A DNA stretch of 64,000 nucleotides from JABSQH01 sp039177505 (GTDB lineage: Bacteria > Actinomycetota > Acidimicrobiia > Acidimicrobiales > Ilumatobacteraceae), in assembly GCA_039177505.1 (NCBI GenBank), contig JBCDFR010000015.1, positions 10,251 to 74,250 of the forward strand, given 5' to 3'. Each line of letters begins with the position of its first letter. Within the stretch, counting starts at the first letter, position 1. Made by a program: the position numbers and the translations under genes. Shown in pieces: positions 34,573-42,473 of this stretch. The notes under the pieces are model-generated. The model saw nothing but the letters and a program-made list of their open reading frames with translations, was not told the origin of the DNA and made no database searches.

Positions 34573-34659
34573 TCAGCCGCGACCCATGTTGGGGCGCTTG
34601 CCGTGATTCGCCTTGGAGCGGCGCATCCGGGCCTTGCGCTTCTTGGTCTTCTTCGACAT
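34573..34659 (-). CDS. bL37-like short ribosomal protein
   Basis: 28-residue, strongly basic peptide starting MSKKTKKRKARMRR and ending with KANHGKRPNMGRG. The KANHGKRPN core is, from memory, the hallmark of the actinobacterial large-subunit protein bL37, a ribosomal peptide of about 24 residues commonly missed by gene callers. Lys and Arg make up half of its residues, as expected for rRNA binding. The ATG at 34659 gives the whole peptide and the stop is at 34573. It lies between the VOC gene and the PHP-domain gene, all on the same strand, 19 bases upstream of the VOC start. I am sure of the open frame and fairly sure of the family. Confidence 0.72.
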   Translation of the reverse strand: MSKKTKKRKARMRRSKANHGKRPNMGRG

Positions 34660-34705
34660 AGGGCATTCCACGCTATCTGCGCTCGAAGCGAACGCGGCCC
34701 GCCAT

Positions 34706-34834
34706 CCGTTCTGTTCGCGGAGACGTGCGGAAATCGCACGAAGTCCCCGGGTTTTCGGTGAGAACGACGGCCGTCATCCGTTCTGTTCGCGGGCGCGTGC
34801 GGAAAACGCACGGAATCCCCGGGATTATGGCGAG
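34706..34834. repeat. Paired 57-base stem-loop repeats, locus 1
   Basis: Two direct copies at 34706-34762 and 34778-34834, spaced 72 bases start to start. Each begins CCGTTCTGTTCGCG, has the hairpin CGTGCGGAAATCGCACG (or a variant with AAAA) in the middle, and continues into GAA(G/T)CCCCGGG. The same element occurs at 52232-52360 and 53347-53474. The second copy supplies the stop codon of the PHP-domain gene. No gene is encoded by it. Confidence 0.85.
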
Positions 34835-35859
34835 GTGTTGGCCCAGGCGAGGAGGTCGTCGGCGGGCATCGTGTTGATGATCGACTCGATCGGCACGCCG
34901 CGCTCGGCGGCACGGTCGCAGCCGTGGGGTTGCCACTCGAGTTGCCCCGTCGCATGGGCATCGGAGTCGATCGAGAACCAGCACCCGTACTCGATCGCCA
35001 GGTCGATCAGCTCGCGCGGCGGGTCGAGACGCTCGGGACGGCAGTTGATCTCCACTGCCGTGCCGTACTGGGCGCACGCCGCGAACACGTAGTCGGCGTC
35101 GAACGTCGACGGCGGTCGCTTGCCGATCATCCGGCCGGTGCAGTGTCCGAGGATGTCGACGTGCGGCGAGGCGATCGCCGTCAACATCCGCTCGGTCATC
35201 TCCTTGCGCTCCATCCGCAGCTTCGAGTGCACCGAAGCAACCACCACATCGAGACGCTCGAGCATGCTGTCGGACAGATCGAGAGCACCGTCTTCGAGGA
35301 TGTCGACCTCCATCCCGGACAGGATCTCGAAGTCGTGTCCGGCGGCCGCAATGTCGGCGTTGATCGCCGCCAGGTCGTCGAGTTGCCGATCCAGCCGTTC
35401 CTCGTCGAGGCCGTGCGCCACGGTCAAACGCGCCGAGTGGTCGGTGAGCACCATGTACTCGTGTCCGAGCGCGATAGCCGTCGCCGCCATCGCCTCGATA
35501 GGGGCGCCGCCGTCACTCCACGTGGAGTGGAGGTGACAGTCGCCGCGCAGAGCGTCGCGGTACACCTGACCCTCGTCGGTGATCGGCACGACCGACTCGG
35601 CCTCGATCTTGTCGAGGTATGACGGGCGGTTGCCGGCGAGCGCCTCGGCGATGACCGTGGCAGTCGACGATCCGATGCCGTCGAGATCGGTGAGCGTGTC
35701 GGCCGCGCCACGGTCGACGAGCTCGTCGGGATCGGCGTTGCGCACAACGTCGAGCGCCCGCACGAACGCCTTGGTCTTGAACCCCGACTCGTGCACTCGA
35801 TCGAGACAGTGGATGACCCGCAAGAGCGCCTGCTCTGGCGTCATCGGCGCATCGCTCAC
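34825..35859 (-). CDS. PHP-domain phosphoesterase with N-terminal helix-hairpin-helix (PolX-derived)
   Basis: 344-residue protein. Residues 1-80 form the helix-hairpin-helix region of family X DNA polymerases (LTDLDGIGSSTATVIAEAL is a DNA-binding HhH). From about 105 the PHP domain shows DCHLHSTWSDG, LTDHS, GMEVDI, SVHSK, DILGHCTGR and SIDSDAHA, which are the nine-ligand metal-site motifs. The polymerase palm and thumb found in bacterial PolX are missing. A role as a nuclease or phosphatase in DNA repair, or as a histidinol-phosphatase-like enzyme, is possible. Its last codons and TAA lie in a dispersed repeat. It is divergent from the lipoprotein gene downstream. Confidence 0.83.
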   Translation of the reverse strand: MSDAPMTPEQALLRVIHCLDRVHESGFKTKAFVRALDVVRNADPDELVDRGAADTLTDLDGIGSSTATVIAEALAGNRPSYLDKIEAESVVPITDEGQVYRDALRGDCHLHSTWSDGGAPIEAMAATAIALGHEYMVLTDHSARLTVAHGLDEERLDRQLDDLAAINADIAAAGHDFEILSGMEVDILEDGALDLSDSMLERLDVVVASVHSKLRMERKEMTERMLTAIASPHVDILGHCTGRMIGKRPPSTFDADYVFAACAQYGTAVEINCRPERLDPPRELIDLAIEYGCWFSIDSDAHATGQLEWQPHGCDRAAERGVPIESIINTMPADDLLAWANTSP

Positions 35860-35952
35860 GACGAAATTCTACGCCGCTCACTCGAGCAGTCGCTCACGAG
35901 TGCCCAGCACGACGACGCCCCACCGCGGATCGCTGGCAGCGATACCGTGCTG

Positions 35953-36969
35953 ATGGTGGACGCACACCGACGGCTGCTGGCAGTGGCGGCCGTCGCGGGC
36001 GTGGTGGCCACGCTCGCGGCGTGTGCATCCGACGACGACGAGGGCGGCGAGCTCGACGAACCGGCGACGATCCTCGATCTCACCGAGTTCGTCGACATCG
36101 ACCCGGGCGACGTGCTCTCGCTGCGCGATGACGGTGCGGGCGGAGTCGAGTGGATCGAGCGGCGGTCCGGCCGAGTCGTCACACTGCCGGACATCGCTCG
36201 CTTCTTCGACGAGCCTGCGTCGGCCGACGACGTCGAAACGATCGCCACGATCGACGTGATCGGCGCCGACGGCGAGCCACCGGTCGGACAACGCGGCCTG
36301 GTCGGCCACACCGTGATCGGCGATACGCGCTACGCGGCATGGACCGATCCCGACACCGACGAACTCCTGGTCGGCACGGTCGACGACGAGCCCCGAATCG
36401 TGTGGGCCGGCGGCGGGACCGACGATGGCGCAGTCGGCGGGCAACTCCGGCCATACGTGGCCGACGGCACCGAACGATTGCTGCTCGGGATCGGTCAGCT
36501 CACCGACTGGGCACAAGTGAACGACTCAGGGGCCATGGTCACGCTCGACCCCGCTGGTCCGTCAGATCAAGAGCCACGGATCGTCTCGGACGGCTACATC
36601 AATCCGTTCGCCTTCGACGTCACCGATGACGGATCCGCGCTGTGGGTCGCCGACAACGCAGTTGGCGACGACAGCGAACGAATCGGGCGAGGCGATCTAC
36701 TCGACCGGAATGGCCACTCGGAGGTCGGTGGCGAGAATCGCGCACCGGCGGCGATGCTCGAGCTCGACGAAGCGACACTCTTGATCTGCGGGTTCCTCGA
36801 CGGCGAGCTGCAGAGGTGGAACGTCGCCGGAATGTCACCCGCACGGGTCGACACGGTCGGACCGTGCCTCACTGCGGTCGCCTCCGTGGAACTCGGCGAC
36901 CACACCGACGGAACGAGCGTGCTCGTCAACGCGACCGCCGACGCGCTCGTGGCGCTGCCACTTCCCTGA
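35953..36969 (+). CDS. Lipoprotein with predicted beta-propeller domain
   Basis: 338-residue lipoprotein: signal MVDAHRRLLAVAAVAG and lipobox LAACAS (Cys near residue 24), followed by an acidic stretch. The body has propeller-like segments, best seen in SDGYINPFAFDVTDDGSALW, which resembles glucose/sorbosone dehydrogenase blades, and GHTVIGDTRYAAWTD. Catalytic residues of those dehydrogenases are not evident, so an enzymatic role is not claimed. ATG 35953 (GTG 35947 is an alternative) opens right at the signal peptide. It ends about 70 bases before ychF in the same direction. Confidence 0.65.
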   Translation: MVDAHRRLLAVAAVAGVVATLAACASDDDEGGELDEPATILDLTEFVDIDPGDVLSLRDDGAGGVEWIERRSGRVVTLPDIARFFDEPASADDVETIATIDVIGADGEPPVGQRGLVGHTVIGDTRYAAWTDPDTDELLVGTVDDEPRIVWAGGGTDDGAVGGQLRPYVADGTERLLLGIGQLTDWAQVNDSGAMVTLDPAGPSDQEPRIVSDGYINPFAFDVTDDGSALWVADNAVGDDSERIGRGDLLDRNGHSEVGGENRAPAAMLELDEATLLICGFLDGELQRWNVAGMSPARVDTVGPCLTAVASVELGDHTDGTSVLVNATADALVALPLP

Positions 36970-37038
36970 CAGCCACGCACCGGCGCGGCGACTGGCAATC
37001 GGCAGGATCTACGCACCGTCGGTAGCCTCGGGCGCCTC

Positions 37039-38127
37039 ATGGAACGGTTCGGATTGGTCGGGTTGCCCAACGCCGGCAAGAGCTCGCTGTACAACGCCCT
37101 CACCGGAGGCGGCGCGCTCGCTGCGCCGTATCCCTTCGCCACCAAGGACCCGAACATCGGCGTCGCCAAGGTGCCCGACGACCGGCTCGATCGACTCTCG
37201 GCGATGTCGAGTTCGAAACAAACCATCCACGCGTCGGTGGAGGTGGTCGACATCGGTGGACTGGTCGAGGGCGCCAGCCAAGGCGAGGGCCTCGGCAACA
37301 AGTTCCTCGCCAATATCCGCGAGGTCGATGCGATCGTGTTCGTGCTTCGTGCGTTCGTCAACGACGACATCACCGGACCGACCGACCCGCTCGACCACCT
37401 GCGCGTGGTCGAGCTCGAACTGGCGCTGGCTGATCTCGAAACCGTCGAGAAGCGGCTCGAGTCGACGAAACGCCAGGCCAAGCTCGAAAAGGGGTTCGCC
37501 GACGAGGCGGCGGCACTGCAGGAGGCCTACGACGCACTCGCCGACGGACGCCCGCTGTACCGCGCCGGTCTGTCCGACGAGACGCGCGGGCTGCTCGCGC
37601 CGCACTTCCTGTTGACCAACCGACGCGTCCTCGCGGTCGTCAATGTCGGCGAGGACGACCTCGACTCGATTCCCGACGCAGAAGCGCGAGTCGCCGCCGA
37701 GTTCAACGACGCCGGCGACAACGTCGAGGTGATCGGTATGTGTGTGCAACTCGAAGCCGAAGCAGCAGCGATCGAAGACCCCGACGAACGAGCCGAGATC
37801 CTCGAAGGGTTCGGCCTGGGTGAAGGGGCGCTGTTCCGCATGGTGCGCTCCGCGTACCACCTGCTCGGGTTGCGGACGTTCTTCACCACCGGCGAGAAGG
37901 AGAGCCGGGCGTGGACCTTCTACGACGGCTCGACCGCACCGGTGTGCGCTGGTCGGATCCACACCGACTTCCGGCGCGGCTTCATTCGCGCCGAGGTCAT
38001 CGAGTGGGATGAGTTGCTCGAACTCGGTTCGTGGAGCGCGGCCAAGGACGCCGGCAAGCTGCGCACCGAAGGCAAGGACTACCTCGGCGCTGACGGCGAC
38101 GTGATGGAGTTCCGCTTCAACGTCTGA
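37039..38127 (+). CDS. ychF: Redox-responsive ribosome-binding ATPase YchF
   Basis: 362 residues, the normal size for this Obg-related ATPase. Seen: Walker A GLPNAGKSS (8-16), VVDIGGLVEGASQGEGLG (switch II region) and the NFTTGExExRAWT-like end FFTTGEKESRAWTFYDGSTA with DFRRGFIRAEV, the TGS-like C-terminal domain. The family binds 70S ribosomes and hydrolyses ATP, with a role in translation and stress. The ATG is the first start after a non-coding gap of about 70 bases. It looks like a single-gene unit. Confidence 0.93.
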   Translation: MERFGLVGLPNAGKSSLYNALTGGGALAAPYPFATKDPNIGVAKVPDDRLDRLSAMSSSKQTIHASVEVVDIGGLVEGASQGEGLGNKFLANIREVDAIVFVLRAFVNDDITGPTDPLDHLRVVELELALADLETVEKRLESTKRQAKLEKGFADEAAALQEAYDALADGRPLYRAGLSDETRGLLAPHFLLTNRRVLAVVNVGEDDLDSIPDAEARVAAEFNDAGDNVEVIGMCVQLEAEAAAIEDPDERAEILEGFGLGEGALFRMVRSAYHLLGLRTFFTTGEKESRAWTFYDGSTAPVCAGRIHTDFRRGFIRAEVIEWDELLELGSWSAAKDAGKLRTEGKDYLGADGDVMEFRFNV

Positions 38128-38313
38128 GCGGCATCGCTCGCTCACAATCAGCGGCCGACCACGAGACGGACCAGGGTCCGCTCCCCGATTACGCCGTGAC
38201 TGGTGCTCGCCATTGCGAGCTGCAGACGCGCGCGGCATTTGCGGAACGACAACGCAGCTTTTGGGTCTTGATGTGGAACTGCTCAGGTCCTTTTAAGAGA
38301 CGTTTGGTCTTGC

Positions 38314-38344
38314 TAGACGTAACGTCTACAAAGACGTTGAGTCT
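38314..38344. promoter_or_regulatory. Palindromic operator-like cluster upstream of secreted protein gene
   Basis: TAGACGTAACGTCTA (38314-38328) is a palindrome with 7-base arms. Additional AGACGTT half-sites lie at 38298 and 38332; the latter continues into AGTCT as an imperfect palindrome (38332-38344). The 290-base gap 38128-38417 is visibly more AT-rich than its surroundings and holds the control region of the small secreted protein gene. A regulator binding site is inferred; no promoter hexamers could be fixed. Confidence 0.5.
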
Positions 38345-38417
38345 CGCTTGGTGAGTCCGGCGCGGCGCTGAAACAACCACGAAGCCCGTACACAAAATCA
38401 AGACACAGGAGCACATC

Positions 38418-38861
38418 ATGAAGAAGACAATTGCAGCACTCGCCACGGCCGCCCTGGCCTCACTGGGCGCCGTGAGCGTGGCCCCCTCGGCCAGCGCAAC
38501 CGACGGCGGGAACGGACCAGCCGTAGATTGCGTCGTGGAGGAAGCACCCGCATACAACGTCACTGGCGGCGGGGGTGAAGGGGAGATGTTTATCGACGGC
38601 GAGGAAACAGAGTTCCTCTTCGACGTCGTGGGCGGCGAACTCAACGCCGACGGCGGCGGTTACATCCAGACATCCGAAGGCACTCTCGAGGTCAGTTTTT
38701 GGAGTCTTGGAGGATGCAACATGTTCATGCGTGGCGAGTTCAACGGAATCCCGATGTTTGGGACACTGATCGGAGGTGGGTCGTTCTTCCAAGGTGGACT
38801 CGAGTCCACGTGGCCGCCCGCCGAGTTGGAGTTCGAAGCCCTTCGGGTGGAAGCGAAGTAG
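38418..38861 (+). CDS. Small secreted protein of unknown function
   Basis: 147-residue exported protein: signal MKKTIAALATAALASLGAVS with cleavage after ASA (about residue 27). The mature part is Gly/Glu-rich and acidic, with two Cys (VDCVV, GGCNM) that may form a disulfide. No family recognised. AGGAG lies 7 bases before the ATG, a strong ribosome site. It has its own upstream palindromic region and a perfect hairpin after the stop, so it looks like a well-expressed single-gene unit. Base composition at its 5' region is lower in GC than its neighbours. Confidence 0.68.
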   Translation: MKKTIAALATAALASLGAVSVAPSASATDGGNGPAVDCVVEEAPAYNVTGGGGEGEMFIDGEETEFLFDVVGGELNADGGGYIQTSEGTLEVSFWSLGGCNMFMRGEFNGIPMFGTLIGGGSFFQGGLESTWPPAELEFEALRVEAK

Positions 38862-38877
38862 CCGAGCGAGCACCGCA

Positions 38878-38911
38878 CGCAGCCGCCTGCGATTCGTCGC
38901 AGGCGGCTGCG
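38878..38911 (+). terminator. Strong hairpin terminator (no U-tract)
   Basis: Perfect 15-base stem with a TTCG tetraloop: the arm ending GCCGCCTGCGA pairs with TCGCAGGCGGC. It starts 16 bases after the stop of the secreted-protein gene. No T-run follows on either strand, as is common in high-GC actinobacteria. Confidence 0.8.
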
Positions 38912-38990
38912 ACGCGGGCGAGGTGGGGAAAAGTGACGATGTCCGCAATGGCCGACATCGCTACCGCAGCACGTCGATCGACGAACCAAG

Positions 38991-39524
38991 TCACTTCTTC
39001 GACTTGCGGGTGTCCTTCTTGGCCTGCGACGTCTTGCCCTGCTTACTCGTGGAGCCACGACGGGAGCCGGCGATGGTCGGCTCGGACGCACGCCCGCGCT
39101 TCGAAGCGGTCTTCTGTTCTGACGGCCTGGCGACCTTGCCTGATCCCCTGGCCTTCCCGGCACGAGCAGCTTCGCGCTCGTTGCGAGCAGCCTCGATGCG
39201 CGCCGCCTTCAGCTCGTTGGCACTCGCCCGGGCGGCGCGGCTGAGATAGCGCGACACCCGACTGAGCGCATCTTCGAAGATCTCGGCCTTGCGCAACGTG
39301 CGCTGGTTCGACGTGCGAGACACGCTGCGCCGCCCCGCCTGTTTCATCGCCGAACGACTCTGACGGACATCGAGGTCGCGGTACTTGTTGCGACCTTTAC
39401 GCACCAGCGGCACGAGGTCGGCCAACTCGTCCTCGGTCAGCTTGTCGAGCCGGTCCGGCTCGGTCGACACGAGCAGTGTCTGCTCCTTGGCGGTGAACAG
39501 GTTGATCTCAGAAGGCTTGTGCAC
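38991..39524 (-). CDS. Conserved hypothetical protein with Lys/Ser/Ala-rich tail
   Basis: 177-residue soluble protein. Residues 1-50 are ordered and acidic/amphipathic (TEPDRLDKLTEDELADLVPL), then an Arg/Lys-rich central part (VRKGRNKYRDL, SRYLSRAARA), and a C-terminal 60 residues of Ala, Lys, Ser, Arg repeats resembling nucleic-acid-binding tails of actinobacterial histone-like proteins. I do not recognise a defined domain. Binding to DNA or RNA is suggested by composition only. It is transcribed on its own between two convergent or tandem units. Confidence 0.6.
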   Translation of the reverse strand: MHKPSEINLFTAKEQTLLVSTEPDRLDKLTEDELADLVPLVRKGRNKYRDLDVRQSRSAMKQAGRRSVSRTSNQRTLRKAEIFEDALSRVSRYLSRAARASANELKAARIEAARNEREAARAGKARGSGKVARPSEQKTASKRGRASEPTIAGSRRGSTSKQGKTSQAKKDTRKSKK

Positions 39525-39660
39525 CGTTGGAGTGTGTCACGAGCCGCACGATCACCGCGCCACGTGGCATGGTCGTTCGACCGCCAGCGACTCACCGCGA
39601 CGATCTCCAACTTCGAGCCGCTCGGCGTCAACGAACTCGCTGCCAGCTGATCGTCACTTG

Positions 39661-39695
39661 GTTGTCGCACTCGTCAGTGCGGCGAGTGCGACAAC
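39661..39695 (-). terminator. Hairpin overlapping the fetB stop codon
   Basis: GTTGTCGCACTCG (39661-39673) pairs fully with CGAGTGCGACAAC (39683-39695) around a nine-base loop that contains the stop codon of the permease gene. It is a 13-base stem, probably a terminator for the leftward fetAB unit. Confidence 0.7.
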
Positions 39696-40480
39696 CGGCG
39701 GAGCTGTTGGGCCGGGGTGAACAACTCACGCGAGATCCCCAGACTCATCACCGTGGCGGTGGTGGCAACGGAGCCGAGCACGAGATACATCACCGAGATC
39801 TGGACGAGCACAGCGTCGAGCGGATCGACGCCAGCGAGAATCAGCCCCGTCATCGTGCCAGGAAGGGCCACGACTCCGACGGCCTTGGTCGCCTCGATCT
39901 GAGGGACCAAGGCCGTACGCAATGACGAACCCAGATACGGCTGGAACGCGTCTCTCGCAGTCAGCCCGAGTGCAAGCCGACCTTCGATCACTCGTCGCTG
40001 CTTGGTCGCTGCAGCGATCAGCTGGCGCGACAACAGCACGTTGGAGGTCAACGAGTTGCCGATGGCAATTCCGGCGAGCGGGACGATCGTGCGCCCCTCG
40101 AACTCGTAGACGTCGAACCCGAACAACACACCAAGGGTCACCGCCATCGCCACGAGATACGCAACGAACGACAACAGAAACACCCGCGGCACATCCTTGG
40201 CTCGCTGCGCGGTGGTCCATGAAGCGAAACACAGCATCACGAACAACCACAGGAACGACCAGATCAACGGGTCGTCGTCGCCGATGACCAGCTGCAGCGC
40301 GAATCCAACGATGATCAGCTGGACAAGCGCTCGCAGCGCAGACCAGAGCATCGATCGCTCGAGCCCCAACTGCCGCCAGAGCGAGACGACGACGGCGACA
40401 ACGATCAAAATGCCCGACGCCGCCAAACCCCACACGCCGATCTGAGCGGCGTCGCTCGAGCTCGCTGCCAACATCATCAC
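39674..40480 (-). CDS. fetB: FetB-type ABC transporter permease
   Basis: 268-residue integral membrane protein of the UPF0014/FetB family. Seven or so hydrophobic helices are visible; the conserved GRTIVPLAGIAIGNSLTSNV and the VGVVALPGTMTGLILAGVDP signatures of the family are intact. FetAB of E. coli is implicated in iron export and oxidative-stress resistance; the substrate here is inferred. The first codon is GTG with two further Met codons directly after it, and it overlaps the last base of the ATPase gene, so the two are coupled. Confidence 0.85.
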   Translation of the reverse strand: MMMLAASSSDAAQIGVWGLAASGILIVVAVVVSLWRQLGLERSMLWSALRALVQLIIVGFALQLVIGDDDPLIWSFLWLFVMLCFASWTTAQRAKDVPRVFLLSFVAYLVAMAVTLGVLFGFDVYEFEGRTIVPLAGIAIGNSLTSNVLLSRQLIAAATKQRRVIEGRLALGLTARDAFQPYLGSSLRTALVPQIEATKAVGVVALPGTMTGLILAGVDPLDAVLVQISVMYLVLGSVATTATVMSLGISRELFTPAQQLRRLSHSPH

Positions 40481-41187
40481 TATTGCGCAGCTCCCACCAA
40501 GCGGCGCACCATCGGGTCGTCGCTCACCGACAGCTCATCGAGGTGGCCGAAGGCGGCGAGCCGACCATCGAACACCGTGGCGACATGGTCGGCAAGCCGG
40601 CGCAGTTGATCGGTGTCATGGGTCACCCACACGATGGCGACCCCGCTGTCCGCCAGCTTGCGGGCGAGATGCTCGACCATGTGCCGCGCCGCCGTGTCGA
40701 GCGCCGCCGTCGGTTCGTCGGCGAGGATGACGTGGGGTTCGGTGAGCATTGCCCGAGCCACACACATCCGCTGCGCCTCGCCCCCCGACAACAACAATGC
40801 GTCGCGATCGAGTAGCTCAGGGGCGAGACCGACGTGGTCGAGCACGTGTAGAGCACGATCGTCGGATACATCTGGCAGCGCCACGCGCAGATTGTCGTGC
40901 ACGGTCCCTGCGAACAGCGGCGGCTGCTGAAAGATCATTGCCACCTGGCGACGCAACTCGGTCGGGGGCCACGCGTCGAGGCTCCTCCCCTTCCACGAGA
41001 TCTCGCCCGAGACCGGATCATCGAGTCGGTTGAGGAGGCGCAACAGCGTTGATTTGCCGCTGCCAGAAGGTCCGGCGAGCACCGTGATCCCCTCGGCGGG
41101 GATGCTCACGGTCACGTCGCGCAAGATCGGATCGTCGGCGGGACCGGCGACCACGTCACTGAGCTCGAACACCGGCGCACCACTCAC
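40480..41187 (-). CDS. fetA: FetA-type ABC transporter ATP-binding protein
   Basis: 235-residue ATPase of an ABC transporter. Walker A GPSGSGKST, Q-loop MIFQQPPLF, signature LLSGGEAQRM (variant of LSGGQ), Walker B VILADEPTAAL, and H-loop VTHDTDQ are all present in order. It powers the adjacent FetB-type permease. I used GTG 41187, just before APVFELSDVV; the frame extends to 41301, but that part is poor in family similarity and antisense to the next gene's start. It is divergent from the DUF192 gene. Confidence 0.85.
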   Translation of the reverse strand: MSGAPVFELSDVVAGPADDPILRDVTVSIPAEGITVLAGPSGSGKSTLLRLLNRLDDPVSGEISWKGRSLDAWPPTELRRQVAMIFQQPPLFAGTVHDNLRVALPDVSDDRALHVLDHVGLAPELLDRDALLLSGGEAQRMCVARAMLTEPHVILADEPTAALDTAARHMVEHLARKLADSGVAIVWVTHDTDQLRRLADHVATVFDGRLAAFGHLDELSVSDDPMVRRLVGAAQ

Positions 41188-41264
41188 CGTGGCGACCGTA
41201 TCGCGCCGTCGCCCCACGCCGCTGGGGAGCCCGAAACCATCCGCGCGTCTGCCACACTTCGGAC

Positions 41265-41639
41265 ATGGCGTGGTTGATGTGCGGCGCACGCGTTCTGGCA
41301 TCGGCCGATGTCGCCCACAGCCGTCACGATCGACGCCGCGGATTGCTCGGACGCGACAGTATCGACGGCGCGCTGATCATCGAGCCGTGCCGGTGGATCC
41401 ACACGATCGGTATGCGGTTCCCGATCGATGTCGCCTATCTCGACGACGACGGCGTCGTGATCAAGACCGCACAGATGCGCCGCCACCGCCTCGCGGTGCC
41501 CGTGACCCGCGCACACATGGTCGTCGAGGCCGAGGCGGGCGCGTTCGACCGCTGGGGTCTACACGTCGGAGATCAACTCGAGGTGCGCACCGACGACGAG
41601 AACGGCACACCGATCGAGCCCGGCGAGGACGAGTGGTGA
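41265..41639 (+). CDS. DUF192 family protein
   Basis: 124-residue protein of the DUF192 fold. The family signature is clear: LIIEPCRWIHTIGMRFPIDV then AYLDDDGVV, and the later VVEAEAGAFDRWGLHVGD. Family members are small beta-barrel proteins of unknown function, often exported; this one lacks an obvious signal peptide. Its stop overlaps the GTG start of rsmI by three bases, so it heads an rsmI-containing run of genes (41265-44013). Confidence 0.8.
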   Translation: MAWLMCGARVLASADVAHSRHDRRRGLLGRDSIDGALIIEPCRWIHTIGMRFPIDVAYLDDDGVVIKTAQMRRHRLAVPVTRAHMVVEAEAGAFDRWGLHVGDQLEVRTDDENGTPIEPGEDEW

Positions 41640-42463
41640 GCACGCTGTGGCTAGTGGCCACGCCGATCGGCAACCTCGGCGACCTCGCACCGCGCGCCCT
41701 CGACGTGCTCGGCGCAGTCGACCTGGTGTGTTGCGAAGACACCCGGCGCACCGGCCCGCTGCTGCGCAACGCCGGGATCAACACTCGGCTCGCCGTCGTC
41801 AATGACCACACGGAGCGGCCCCAGGTACGGGCGGTGCTCGGCGTGCTCGACGGCGGCCGCGATGTCGCCCTCGTCAGCGACGCCGGCACTCCGGGGATCT
41901 CCGATCCCGGCGAACGACTCGTCTCGGCGGTGCTAGACAGCGAGCACCTCGTGAGCGCGGTCCCCGGCCCGAGCGCCGCGATCATGGCGCTCACCATCAG
42001 CGGTTTGCCGACGGCGCGGTTCGTGTTCGAAGGCTTCCTTCCCCGCAAAGGCCGCGAACGTACCGACCGGCTGGGAGACGTCGCCGCCGAGATACGGACT
42101 GTCGTGCTGTACGAGGCTCCGCACCGCATCGAGCGGACGCTCCATGACCTGCGCGCCGCATGCGGCACCGACCGCTCCGTCGTCGTCACCCGCGAACTGA
42201 CCAAGATGCACGAAGAGGTCCGCCGCGGCACGCTCGGAACAATCGACGTCGGTGAGCCCCGTGGCGAGTACGTGATCGTGCTCGACGGCGCGCCAACGAC
42301 AGATGCCACGGCCAGCGACGACGACGTACGAGCCGCACTCCGCGCCGCCCTCGACGATGGCGCATCCAGCCGCGACGCCGTCGCGGCGGTGGTGTCGACC
42401 ACCGGGCGCGCCAAGCGCGAGGTGTACGACCTGGCCATCGACCTCCAGCGAGACGCATCGTGA
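41636..42463 (+). CDS. rsmI: 16S rRNA 2'-O-methyltransferase RsmI
   Basis: 275-residue tetrapyrrole-methylase-fold enzyme that 2'-O-methylates C1402 of 16S rRNA with SAM. LWLVATPIGNLGDLAPRAL and VDLVCCEDTRRTGPLL (N-terminal family signatures), ALVSDAGTPGISDPG and PGPSAAIMALTISGLP (SAM pocket), and LYEAPHRIERTL are all intact. GTG 41636 overlaps the DUF192 stop. The long frame upstream to 41030 is antisense to the FetA gene. Ten bases later a HAD phosphatase gene starts in the same direction. Confidence 0.94.
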   Translation: MSTLWLVATPIGNLGDLAPRALDVLGAVDLVCCEDTRRTGPLLRNAGINTRLAVVNDHTERPQVRAVLGVLDGGRDVALVSDAGTPGISDPGERLVSAVLDSEHLVSAVPGPSAAIMALTISGLPTARFVFEGFLPRKGRERTDRLGDVAAEIRTVVLYEAPHRIERTLHDLRAACGTDRSVVVTRELTKMHEEVRRGTLGTIDVGEPRGEYVIVLDGAPTTDATASDDDVRAALRAALDDGASSRDAVAAVVSTTGRAKREVYDLAIDLQRDAS

Positions 42464-42473
42464 GGGGCTCACC

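Noticed and set aside
34663..34830. Peptide frame through the repeats (contains CGNRTKSPGF-like text)
   Set aside because: Similar peptides appear in several frames wherever the repeat occurs, so the similarity comes from the DNA repeat and not from a gene.
37009..38238. 409-codon minus-strand frame over ychF
   Set aside because: ychF on the plus strand has all its motifs; the opposite frame has none.
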